7,011 nucleotides of DNA from an uncultured Prevotella sp. (lineage in GTDB: Bacteria; Bacteroidota; Bacteroidia; Bacteroidales; Bacteroidaceae). Under the pieces are notes generated by a model. It had not been told where the DNA came from, searched no databases, and saw only the letters and a program-made list of their open reading frames with translations. The first letter of the stretch is position 1, and every line of letters starts with the position of its first letter. The position numbers were made by a program, and so were the translations under genes. Shown here piece by piece: positions 1 to 6,691 of the stretch. The stretch is taken from assembly GCA_900769055.1 (NCBI GenBank), contig CAAGFF010000272.1:1-7011 (forward strand). The letters run 5' to 3'.

Positions 1-861
1 ATCCGCAAGGCTGGCTTCCGTGTCATCGTTGACTCTATCAATAGTGTTGGCGGAGTAATCCTGCCAAAGCTTCTCGATCAGCTTGGCGTTGCATACACAT
101 TCTTAAATGGCGAGGCCAATGGTGACTTTGCCCACAACCCTGAGCCATTACAGAAGAACCTCACCGGCATTATGGACGAGATGGCTAAGGGTGGCTACGA
201 CCTCGGTATTGTTGTCGATCCCGATGTTGACCGTCTGGCATTTATCTGTGAGGATGGAAAGATGTATGGCGAGGAGTATACTCTCGTTAGCGTTGCAGAC
301 TATGTGCTCTCGCATACTCCGGGCAATACAGTCTCTAACCTCAGCTCGACACGTGCCCTGCGTGATGTGACTGAGAAACATGGAGGTAGCTATGCTGCAT
401 CTGCTGTTGGCGAGGTCAATGTTACCACCAAGATGAAGGAGGTAGGTGCCGTAATAGGCGGCGAGGGCAATGGGGGAGTAATCTATCCCGAAAGTCATTA
501 TGGCCGTGATGCCCTTGTTGGAATAGCCCTTTTCCTCTCAAGCCTTGCCCAGAAGGGATGCAAGGTTAGTGAGCTACGTGCAACTTTCCCAGAGTATTCC
601 ATTGCGAAAAACCGCATAGACCTCACGGCAAGTACCGATGTTGATGCCATTCTTGTGAAGGTTAAGGAGATGTTTGCTGCCGACCCGACAGCCTGCGTTA
701 ATGACATTGACGGCGTGAAGATTGATTTCCCTGACTGCTGGGTACATCTGCGCAAGAGCAATACAGAGCCTATCATACGAGTATACAGTGAGGCTGATAC
801 TATGGAAAAGGCCGACGCACTTGGCAAGCAACTCATGCAAGTCGTATATGATATGCAGTAG
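1..861 (+). CDS. glmM: Phosphoglucosamine mutase, 5'-truncated by the window edge
   Basis: The enzyme interconverts glucosamine-6-phosphate and glucosamine-1-phosphate in the cytoplasm, on the path to UDP-GlcNAc for peptidoglycan and lipid A. The frame is open from base 1 (reading IRKAGFRVIVDSINSVGGV) to a TAG at 859-861, giving 286 codons. The family is usually about 450-460 residues, so roughly the N-terminal third, including the phosphoserine loop, lies outside the window. Three hallmark loops are visible: the metal-binding DPDVDR (217-234), the sugar-binding GGEGNGG (457-477), and the C-terminal phosphate-binding RKSNTEPIIR (751-780). The GEGNGG loop and the Val in DPDVDR fit the archaeal-like subfamily common in Bacteroidetes rather than the E. 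coli GlmM form. A related phosphomannomutase/phosphoglucomutase is the main alternative; the superfamily is certain, the exact substrate slightly less so. The first in-frame ATG at 172 is internal, not the start. Confidence 0.88.
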   Translation: MRKAGFRVIVDSINSVGGVILPKLLDQLGVAYTFLNGEANGDFAHNPEPLQKNLTGIMDEMAKGGYDLGIVVDPDVDRLAFICEDGKMYGEEYTLVSVADYVLSHTPGNTVSNLSSTRALRDVTEKHGGSYAASAVGEVNVTTKMKEVGAVIGGEGNGGVIYPESHYGRDALVGIALFLSSLAQKGCKVSELRATFPEYSIAKNRIDLTASTDVDAILVKVKEMFAADPTACVNDIDGVKIDFPDCWVHLRKSNTEPIIRVYSEADTMEKADALGKQLMQVVYDMQ

Positions 862-879
862 CCCCATGCTCAAATAGAT

Positions 880-926
880 AATAATGTGGCAAGCTGTCAA
901 ATCAGGCTGCTTGCCACATTATTTTT
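880..926. terminator. Intrinsic terminator between convergent genes, possibly bidirectional
   Basis: A perfect 15-bp inverted repeat, AATAATGTGGCAAGC (880-894) and GCTTGCCACATTATT (909-923), has a 14-base loop and runs into a five-T tract (922-926) on the plus strand. It begins 18 bases after the glmM stop and lies 26 bases beyond the minus-strand lipoprotein stop, so it can end both transcripts. On the minus strand only the ATTATT end of the stem supplies T residues, so termination is expected to be stronger for glmM. Confidence 0.85.
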
Positions 927-951
927 ATTCCACTAACAGCGGAGTTGCTTC

Positions 952-2505
952 TTAGTACTTCTCGTTCTGTGGGTCAAAGCATGTCCATCCGTTGAGCCAG
1001 TTGTCGGTAGCGCTGAATGCACCAACGTAGGCAACCTTGTCAAACCATGATGCCTCGCCGTCGAATGATGCCAAGGTGAGCAGTGGGCTTGCTGCCGAAG
1101 GCATGAATGGAGAGCCAACCTTGCATGCATCGATGAGTGAGAGCGATGATGACTCGCTGTATGACTTGTTCTTCAAGGTCTCCAAGTAGAAGAATGAGTT
1201 AGAGTATGACTTCTTGTTTGCGTCGATGACAGCCTTGTTAGCGGCATCGTAGAGCACATCCTCGTAAACCTTGTTGGCATCAGAGCCTATGATGTCCATA
1301 CCTGCGAACACATTGTTGTGGAAACGGATGGTGCCGGCCTTGGCTTGTGCAGGTGTATCACCCTTCTCGCCATCTATGATAAGTCCTATAGGCCATCCTG
1401 CTGCTACGGAGTTGATGACGTTCAGACGCGAGCTGCGGCGTATCTGCATGGCAGACTGGAACTTGCCGAGAGCCGAACCGTTGTTCGGGTTCATCTGTCC
1501 GCCAGTAATGAAGTCTGTTGAGTTCACGAAGTTCACGCCCGTCTGGAGCTTCGGACCTATGAAGGTGATGTTTGAGAATGTTGCTGTGGTGTATGGTGAT
1601 ACGTCAGAGCCGCTGGCGTTGTTGTCGCTCTCGAAACCATTACTTTGCGACTTGTCAGCAATCTTCGCGTTGCGTACTGCCAAACCGTACTGTACGTTTC
1701 CGCTAAAGCCGTTGTCGGTATCGAAGTCATCGTCCCATCCATGGAAGGCAACAAGATAACGGCAGTTTACAGTTCCGCCAAACCACTCGTAAGAGTCATC
1801 GTTGGAGTATGACACCTGTACGTGGTCAATCTTGGTACCGCTACCTACAGAGCCGAGTGTCAGTCCATTTATCTCCTGGTCTGTCTGGAAAGGATATCCG
1901 GCAAACTCTATTCTCACATAGCTCAGTACACCAGAGTTGTCGGCATCGTCGTTACCACCATGCTTGGTTCTTGGGCCACCTTCTATCTGCATCTCTGTCT
2001 GGTTGTTGCGAGCCTTACCGCAGATGATGATGCCTCCCCAGTCGCCGGGTTTCCTGTTGCCTGCGCTCTCTTCCGATGTGAATACGATAGGAGCTGTTGC
2101 CGAACCCTGAGCGATTAGTTTTCCACCTCTCTCCACGATGAGTGAAGCCTTGGTCTGCTTGTCGCCCTTGATGATAGTACCCGGTTCGATGGTCAGCTCA
2201 GCACCGTTGGCTATGTATACCCATCCCTTCAGCAGATAGGTACCTTTCTTCAATGTCTGCTTACCAGTAAATACAAACTCTGCGTCGCCGTTGCCAATCT
2301 GCTTGCCGTCGGCATTCTCGCTGTTGTCCACCTCCGAGAAGAGCAGATGGTCACACGCTTTCAGTCCACCGTCGGTACTCCATACGTACTCCGTCTTGTC
2401 ATTTCCGTCGTTGTCGTTGTTGTCGTCATCACTACTGCATGATGTCATGCTTGTTGCTGCAATGGCAATAAGACTTGCCAATCCTAAAAACTTGATTTTT
2501 TCCAT
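952..2505 (-). CDS. Surface-exposed lipoprotein with a right-handed beta-helix-like repeat region
   Basis: A 517-residue exported lipoprotein. The N-terminus has a short basic region, a hydrophobic core and a lipobox MTSC with the acylated Cys at residue 23. The following SSDDDNNDNDGND tract matches the acidic lipoprotein export signal known to send Bacteroidetes lipoproteins to the outer face of the outer membrane. From about residue 85 there are beta-helix-like strands of the type 'GTYLLKGWVYIANGAELTIEPGTII', then 'SLIVERGGKLIAQG', 'PIVFTSE' and 'WGGIIICGKA', continuing with Gly/Asn/Asp-rich turns to about residue 400. The C-terminal part 'WFDKVAYVGAFSATDNWLNGWTCFDPQN' is, as I recall, a conserved ending of this uncharacterised Bacteroidetes family. 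The gene lies 41 bases downstream of the TonB-dependent receptor on the same strand, so the two probably form an operon; a ligand-capturing partner role is inference. No Shine-Dalgarno is visible, which is normal in this phylum. No glycosidase or lyase catalytic motif was recognised, so an enzymatic role is possible but unsupported. Confidence 0.85.
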   Translation of the reverse strand: MEKIKFLGLASLIAIAATSMTSCSSDDDNNDNDGNDKTEYVWSTDGGLKACDHLLFSEVDNSENADGKQIGNGDAEFVFTGKQTLKKGTYLLKGWVYIANGAELTIEPGTIIKGDKQTKASLIVERGGKLIAQGSATAPIVFTSEESAGNRKPGDWGGIIICGKARNNQTEMQIEGGPRTKHGGNDDADNSGVLSYVRIEFAGYPFQTDQEINGLTLGSVGSGTKIDHVQVSYSNDDSYEWFGGTVNCRYLVAFHGWDDDFDTDNGFSGNVQYGLAVRNAKIADKSQSNGFESDNNASGSDVSPYTTATFSNITFIGPKLQTGVNFVNSTDFITGGQMNPNNGSALGKFQSAMQIRRSSRLNVINSVAAGWPIGLIIDGEKGDTPAQAKAGTIRFHNNVFAGMDIIGSDANKVYEDVLYDAANKAVIDANKKSYSNSFFYLETLKNKSYSESSSLSLIDACKVGSPFMPSAASPLLTLASFDGEASWFDKVAYVGAFSATDNWLNGWTCFDPQNEKY

Positions 2506-2546
2506 AATGTAATTTGTTGATATGGTTGTATGAAATATTTCCAGTC

Positions 2547-5288
2547 TTACCAGCTCATTATGGCTGTTATGCCAATGTTTCTGCCTGGTTTGTATTGTCG
2601 TGTTATCTGCTCCACCTCTTTTGTTGCTCCGCTCTTGTCTTTAGCCTCGGCAAACTGCTTGTAGCTTACCTTTTGGGCGAGGAGGTCACGTATGTTGGCC
2701 TTCACCTCCCAGTGCTTGCCGAACTTCTTCGATATTGTCAGGTCCAGCACGTCACGTGGCATCTCGTAGCTGTCGGGCACTCTTGCGTTATCCTCGCTGC
2801 CAGAGCTGCCCTCGCTGCGTCCCACACCGATGATTCGCTTGCCTATGCGGTTGTAGAGCAGCGAGATGTTCAGCTGTTGTCCCTCGTTCTTGTAGAACAG
2901 GCCTGTGTTGATGAGGTATGGCGACTGTCCCTGCATGGGACGGTTCTCGTTGCGTGAGCCTGCGGGGAAGTTTACCCTGGAGTGGATAAGTGTTCCGTTG
3001 AATGAGAGAGAGAAGTTTCGCAGTCCTATGAATGACAGGTCTTTGCGAATGTCAAGCTCCACGCCGAAGTTGTCTGCGCTCTGTGCGTTCTCGTATGAGT
3101 ATATGAGGCTTGTACCGCCAGCCACGGTGTATGTCCACTCTATCGGGTTGTCGAAATGCTTGTAGAAACCTGCCAGTGTCACCTGTTCGCCCCGCGATGG
3201 ATACCACTCGTAACGGATATCCACATTATGTATGTAGCACGATTTCAGATCTACGTTGCCCTGTACGTGTGATGCCAGGTCGAAATCGTAGAATACCGAT
3301 GGTGACACCTCGCGGAACTCTGGTCTGTTAACCGACTTGCCGTATGATAGTCTCAGCTGGTTGCGGTCATCAATCTTGTATGTGGTGTTGACAGATGGGA
3401 ACAGGTCTCTGTTGCGGTAATAGCGGCTCTGGTGGCTCTCAATGTCATCACGGCTGTTGGTTATCAGCTCCATCTGGTCGTACTCAAACCTCAGTCCTGC
3501 ATATACGTTCAGTTGCCCAACAGGCAGTGCTGCGGCCAGATAGCCTGCACCAAGAGTGTTGTGACCACCATAGTTGTTTCGCATGCACATCTCTTCCAGC
3601 AGTCGGAGCTTGTCATCACCGAAGTATTGGCTGTTGGAAAGCAGTTCCGTCATGTCCATCTTCCGAAAACCTTCAGGCAGGTTGTTTGTCTCCATGTCCC
3701 AGTTGTATATGAACTGCCGCGTGTTGTAGTCTCTTGTGCGATACTCGCCATATGCACCAACCTTCACGGTAGGCTGGAACTGTCCTATCTGGAAGTCATG
3801 GCTCTCGTTGATGTTGACTGAGACGATATGCTCGTCAAGTTTCGTAAATTCCCTGTTTATCTCGTTGCCTGCCGTCAGCATCATCACTCCACGCTCAAGT
3901 GCGTCATCTATGGTGTATCGCTTGCGGTCTGGCATGCGGCGGTTGGCATACGAGTAACTTGCGCTCCATTCCACCTTGTCGCTGCCCATGATGTGCTTAC
4001 CTGTCAGCTGGGTGTTCGTCGTTATTCGGCTGCGGTAGTAGTATTCCGCTCCAATCTCGTTGTCCGACTGGGCATTCACGCCCACACGGTCGGTATATCT
4101 TCGGTTTACAATGTTGTTGAAGATGTTTTTCAGCTCATACTTGTTGTTGCCCGACTTTGACAGCAGGGCAATGTTGAGCATAGCTCCCAGGCGGCTGTTG
4201 CTGTTGTACTGATTGTCCGTTGAGCGTCTCAGATAGTTGCTGCGGTCGTTGGCGGCATCGTATACGCCGAATAGGTTGTTGGTCATGTCCTTGTAAGCCC
4301 TGTATTCATTTGTGTAGTTCACGGCACCTACCATTCCTATGCTTATGCCGTCGAGCAGCCAGCGGCAACTCCAGTCTGCACCCAGCTTCAGGTCACCAGC
4401 AGGCCGTTTGGTCTTTACCCTCCAGTTGTTGTTCAGGCCGCTTCCCATAAGAGCGACAGGGCCGTCCTTGACATATTTGCCAGACATGTCGGCATACTTC
4501 AGCGTGCTGAACGCCGTCTCGTCGTTCCAGTTTCCGCCTGCCGACACAGAGAACCTGTTCTGCGGTGGAATGTCCTTGGTGTTTACCTGTATGAAACCAC
4601 CTGTGAAGTCGGCAGGATATTCTGCTGCTGGCGACTTCACAATCATCATGTTGTCTATCTGGCTGCTTGGAATGATGTCGAACGAGAATGCACGCGAGTC
4701 TGGCTCTGAGCTTGGTACAGCACCACCATTTATCCATACATTATTATATCGCTGTGACAATCCCCTCACCATCACAAACTTGTCCTCAATGAGGCTCACT
4801 CCCGGTATGCGTCTTATCACCTCGCCTGCATTGTTGTCCTGAGTGCGCTTTATCTCCTGTGCCGAGACGTTGTTCACCACAACCTGGCTGTTTTTGGCGG
4901 CCTCTGTCATTGCTTCCTCAGTGTTTTTCATGGCCATTCCTGTTACCACTACCTCCCCCAATGCCTGCTGGTCGGCTCCCATGGTCACGTCAAGCGTATA
5001 TACTCCTTTCTTGTCAGTTGCCGTTATGCTGGCAGTAGCTGTTTTGTAGCCAATGTACTTTACCACCAGCTTGTAGGTTCCTGCTGCCAGTCCGCTAATG
5101 GTGTACTGTCCATCGCTGTCTGTAACCGAGCCTGCTGCAGCTTGACCCTCAATAGTAACAACGGCTCCAATCAGCGGCTCGCCTGTCTGTTGGTCTTTAA
5201 TGATACCTTTGATGTCTGCGGCTTGCATTGCCACAATTGGCATAGCCGTCAATGTAAGAGAAGAGATTAATTTCTTTGTTAAACCCAT
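2547..5288 (-). CDS. TonB-dependent outer-membrane receptor with carboxypeptidase-regulatory-like domain (not SusC type)
   Basis: A 913-residue beta-barrel transporter that would import a scarce ligand across the outer membrane using TonB energy. In order: signal peptide MGLTKKLISSLTLTAMPIVAMQA (1-23); a carboxypeptidase-D regulatory-like beta-sandwich (about 26-105, with 'GEPLIGAVVTIEG' and 'YKLVVKYIGYKTA'); a TonB-box-like EVVVTG (112-117); a plug domain (about 125-240, with 'IRRIPGVSLIEDKFVMVRGLSQRYNNVWINGG' and 'FTGGFIQVNTKDIP'); then the barrel, ending in an aromatic residue (final Trp) as outer-membrane barrels do. The longer N-terminal part and signature typical of SusC/RagA proteins are not seen, and no SusD homologue is adjacent. 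I chose the ATG at 5286-5288 because it begins directly with a good signal peptide and lies about 27 bases after a TACCTTTG -7 box. The frame stays open upstream to an ATG at 5531, adding 81 unlikely residues. The substrate cannot be told from sequence. Confidence 0.9.
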   Translation of the reverse strand: MGLTKKLISSLTLTAMPIVAMQAADIKGIIKDQQTGEPLIGAVVTIEGQAAAGSVTDSDGQYTISGLAAGTYKLVVKYIGYKTATASITATDKKGVYTLDVTMGADQQALGEVVVTGMAMKNTEEAMTEAAKNSQVVVNNVSAQEIKRTQDNNAGEVIRRIPGVSLIEDKFVMVRGLSQRYNNVWINGGAVPSSEPDSRAFSFDIIPSSQIDNMMIVKSPAAEYPADFTGGFIQVNTKDIPPQNRFSVSAGGNWNDETAFSTLKYADMSGKYVKDGPVALMGSGLNNNWRVKTKRPAGDLKLGADWSCRWLLDGISIGMVGAVNYTNEYRAYKDMTNNLFGVYDAANDRSNYLRRSTDNQYNSNSRLGAMLNIALLSKSGNNKYELKNIFNNIVNRRYTDRVGVNAQSDNEIGAEYYYRSRITTNTQLTGKHIMGSDKVEWSASYSYANRRMPDRKRYTIDDALERGVMMLTAGNEINREFTKLDEHIVSVNINESHDFQIGQFQPTVKVGAYGEYRTRDYNTRQFIYNWDMETNNLPEGFRKMDMTELLSNSQYFGDDKLRLLEEMCMRNNYGGHNTLGAGYLAAALPVGQLNVYAGLRFEYDQMELITNSRDDIESHQSRYYRNRDLFPSVNTTYKIDDRNQLRLSYGKSVNRPEFREVSPSVFYDFDLASHVQGNVDLKSCYIHNVDIRYEWYPSRGEQVTLAGFYKHFDNPIEWTYTVAGGTSLIYSYENAQSADNFGVELDIRKDLSFIGLRNFSLSFNGTLIHSRVNFPAGSRNENRPMQGQSPYLINTGLFYKNEGQQLNISLLYNRIGKRIIGVGRSEGSSGSEDNARVPDSYEMPRDVLDLTISKKFGKHWEVKANIRDLLAQKVSYKQFAEAKDKSGATKEVEQITRQYKPGRNIGITAIMSW

Positions 5289-5315
5289 GTTTTTATCATC
5301 TATCATTTTCGGTTG

Positions 5316-5323
5316 CAAAGGTA
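5316..5323 (-). promoter_or_regulatory. Proximal -7 promoter box (TAnnTTTG) for the receptor operon
   Basis: The minus strand reads TACCTTTG, an exact match to the Bacteroidetes -7 consensus TAnnTTTG. It lies 27 bases before the chosen receptor start, leaving a leader of roughly 20 bases. The -33 element is poor: TTTG candidates fall at spacings of 14 (5338-5341) or 25 (5349-5352, ATTG) rather than about 19-21. It may therefore be weak, activator-dependent, or a chance match. Confidence 0.45.
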
Positions 5324-5493
5324 CGGGTAGCATTTTACAAACATGTGGCAATGGTGTTACCTGATTATTAAGTGGCTGTTGCAGAGATGTGACAACGATG
5401 CTGACGAGTAGGAAAAAAATGTGCCGAAATATGGTCATGTAGCGGTAATGTGCGTAACAGATAAACAATTTGAAAAAATCTTGGTGTTTACAG

Positions 5494-5518
5494 GGACTAA
5501 GTCTGCAAAAGTTAGTCC
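5494..5518. repeat. Small inverted repeat in the receptor leader
   Basis: GGACTAA (5494-5500) and TTAGTCC (5512-5518) form a perfect 7-bp stem around an 11-base loop, extendable by one G-T pair. On the minus strand a six-T run occurs about 14-20 bases later, too far for a standard terminator. It could be a leader structure or an operator; function is unknown. Confidence 0.4.
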
Positions 5519-5575
5519 TCAGCCACTTCAACTGGAATTATTCTAATTCTTTTTTAAATTCTAATTATTGATGTA

Positions 5576-5614
5576 AACATCTGAATACCAACGGATAGTT
5601 GGTATTCAGATGTT
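5576..5614. repeat. Perfect 17-bp inverted repeat (hairpin) with 5-base loop
   Basis: AACATCTGAATACCAAC (5576-5592) pairs perfectly with GTTGGTATTCAGATGTT (5598-5614) around GGATA. Read on the minus strand it starts about 11 bases after the distal TACCTTTG box, so a transcript from that promoter would begin almost directly with this hairpin. No real T-run follows on either strand (three Ts on the minus strand), so it is not a standard intrinsic terminator. Candidate roles are an mRNA 5'-end stabiliser, part of a small RNA, or a protein-binding palindrome in the divergent control region. Confidence 0.75.
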
Positions 5615-5624
5615 GTTTGCCTTG

Positions 5625-5655
5625 CAAAGGTACAAATTTCTAAGCAAATCACAAT
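5625..5655 (-). promoter_or_regulatory. Distal minus-strand promoter (ATTG / TAnnTTTG)
   Basis: The minus strand has TACCTTTG (5632-5625), preceded after a 19-base spacer by ATTG (5655-5652). This fits the Bacteroidetes -33/-7 arrangement better than the proximal box does. Transcription would begin near 5617 and yield a leader of about 330 bases before the receptor start, or a separate short RNA. Confidence 0.5.
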
Positions 5656-5718
5656 CGGTTAAACATATCCTGTATTAGGCAGTCTTATATAGTATATGTG
5701 TAATTAACCAACTTTGTT

Positions 5719-6651
5719 ATGACTAATAGAACTTTCACAACCAATTTGACCATCAATGTCATGAGGTGTAATTCTAAACAGCTGTTCAGCTGCCATTTGC
5801 TGGTAGCCGTTCTCCTAATGTTGCTTTCGTGTTTGCCAATGGTGAGCGAAGCTCAGGAGGCGTTGCGTTTTGACAGTCTTGAGTATCTGTTTGGTTCTGT
5901 CCGTTTGCCTTATCGTAAGGCTGTGGTCAATACCGATGCTGATGCCAATGGCAGAGTGTCGTTAGTGCTATATCTTCATGGCGGTTCAAGCAGAGGCTCC
6001 GACAATACGACACAGATGAATGAGAAAGGTATTGATTCCATAAGCAACTATCTGTTGACACAGCATATTCCTGCCGTATTTCTGGTTCCTCAGTGTCCAT
6101 TGTCGGCATCGTGGGGAGGGGAAATGTGCAAGGTGCTGAGGAGTCTGATAGACTATTGTGTGCAGGAAGATGGTATTGATGCCCGTAGGATATACTTGTT
6201 TGGTGGCTCTATGGGAGGCACGGGCACATGGACCATGGTAAACTCTTATCCTTCGCTCTTCGCTGCAGCAATGCCGTGTGCGGCTAATCCTTCCCGTTGC
6301 GTGCCAGAGAAAGTAAGGTTGACACCCGTTTATACCGTAATGGGAACAGCCGACAATATAATGAGCCTTCAGACAGCCCGTGACTTCGTCAACAGCCTGA
6401 CGGCCCTTGGCGGCGAGGCCGTTATGGATGAGGAGGAGGGATGGACTCATGAGCAGACGTGCATAGAAAGCTATACCACTCAGAGGCTCGATTGGATATT
6501 CGCCCAGCAGCGTGATGCGTCATCCGCTATATATAATAATGTGTTGCCACAAGAATCCGATACCTTTTACTCACTCTCTGGCGTTAAGCTTGCCAAACCT
6601 GTAGCAAAAGGCGTATATGTCAGTGGCGGCAGGAAAATAATTGTAAGGTAG
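5719..6651 (+). CDS. Secreted alpha/beta hydrolase (esterase/peptidase-like) with C-terminal Bacteroidales sorting-like tail
   Basis: A 310-residue exported serine hydrolase. The hydrophobic segment 'LLVAVLLMLLSCLPMVSEA' (27-45) is a signal peptide with likely cleavage after SEA; LLSC at 35-38 is a weak alternative lipobox. Catalytic features: the oxyanion strand LYLHGGSSRGSDN (84-96), nucleophile elbow GGSMGG with Ser164, GTADN with acid Asp212, and WTHEQ with His244. The 'HGG..RGSDN' and 'VPQCP' pattern resembles the predicted-peptidase/esterase group (COG4099-like), which includes polysaccharide esterases; the substrate is unknown. Residues 284-310 (YSLSGVKLAKPVAKGVYVSG...) match the C-terminal sorting-like module frequent on secreted Prevotella/Bacteroides proteins, suggesting export beyond the periplasm. 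The ATG at 5719 gives a long 26-residue n-region; the in-frame ATG at 5761 (residue 15, MRCNSKQL) gives a more normal signal peptide and may be the true start. It is transcribed alone, divergent from the receptor operon. Confidence 0.82.
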   Translation: MTNRTFTTNLTINVMRCNSKQLFSCHLLVAVLLMLLSCLPMVSEAQEALRFDSLEYLFGSVRLPYRKAVVNTDADANGRVSLVLYLHGGSSRGSDNTTQMNEKGIDSISNYLLTQHIPAVFLVPQCPLSASWGGEMCKVLRSLIDYCVQEDGIDARRIYLFGGSMGGTGTWTMVNSYPSLFAAAMPCAANPSRCVPEKVRLTPVYTVMGTADNIMSLQTARDFVNSLTALGGEAVMDEEEGWTHEQTCIESYTTQRLDWIFAQQRDASSAIYNNVLPQESDTFYSLSGVKLAKPVAKGVYVSGGRKIIVR

Positions 6652-6691
6652 GGTGGGGAGATTGTGATGGGTATAACAAGGTTCTGTTTTG

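Larger units (their letters stand above)
5289..5718. other. Divergent intergenic/leader region between receptor and hydrolase genes
   Basis: About 430 bases without a convincing gene, AT-rich compared with the flanking coding regions, especially 5520-5720. It holds two minus-strand promoter-like boxes (5316-5323 and 5625-5632), a perfect 17-bp hairpin (5576-5614) and a smaller 7-bp hairpin (5494-5518), all described separately. The stretch 5289-5531 is open in the receptor frame; it encodes a Cys- and Pro-containing segment with one hydrophobic stretch (MTIFRHIFFLLVSIVVTS) and is more likely untranslated leader than part of the receptor. No known riboswitch class was recognised by eye. Confidence 0.6.

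Noticed and set aside
1271..1759. 162-residue plus-strand open frame opposite the lipoprotein gene
   Set aside because: Antisense to a well-supported lipoprotein and without recognisable domains; a shadow frame.
2514..2957. 147-residue plus-strand open frame opposite the receptor gene
   Set aside because: It lies antisense to a clearly recognised receptor barrel, has no homology I can recognise and no promoter or ribosome site; it is a shadow frame.
4339..4842. 167-residue plus-strand open frame opposite the receptor gene
   Set aside because: Fully antisense to the plug-domain and early barrel coding region, with low-complexity Ser/Pro/Leu content; a shadow frame.
2547..5288. Receptor and lipoprotein as a SusC/SusD polysaccharide utilisation locus
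   Set aside because: The lipoprotein is not SusD-like, the receptor lacks SusC signatures, and no glycoside hydrolase or sensor gene is adjacent.
5289..5640. Riboswitch (cobalamin, TPP or similar) in the long receptor leader
   Set aside because: TonB receptors are often riboswitch-controlled, but I could not find the conserved core motifs by eye, so none is called; a covariance-model search would decide it.
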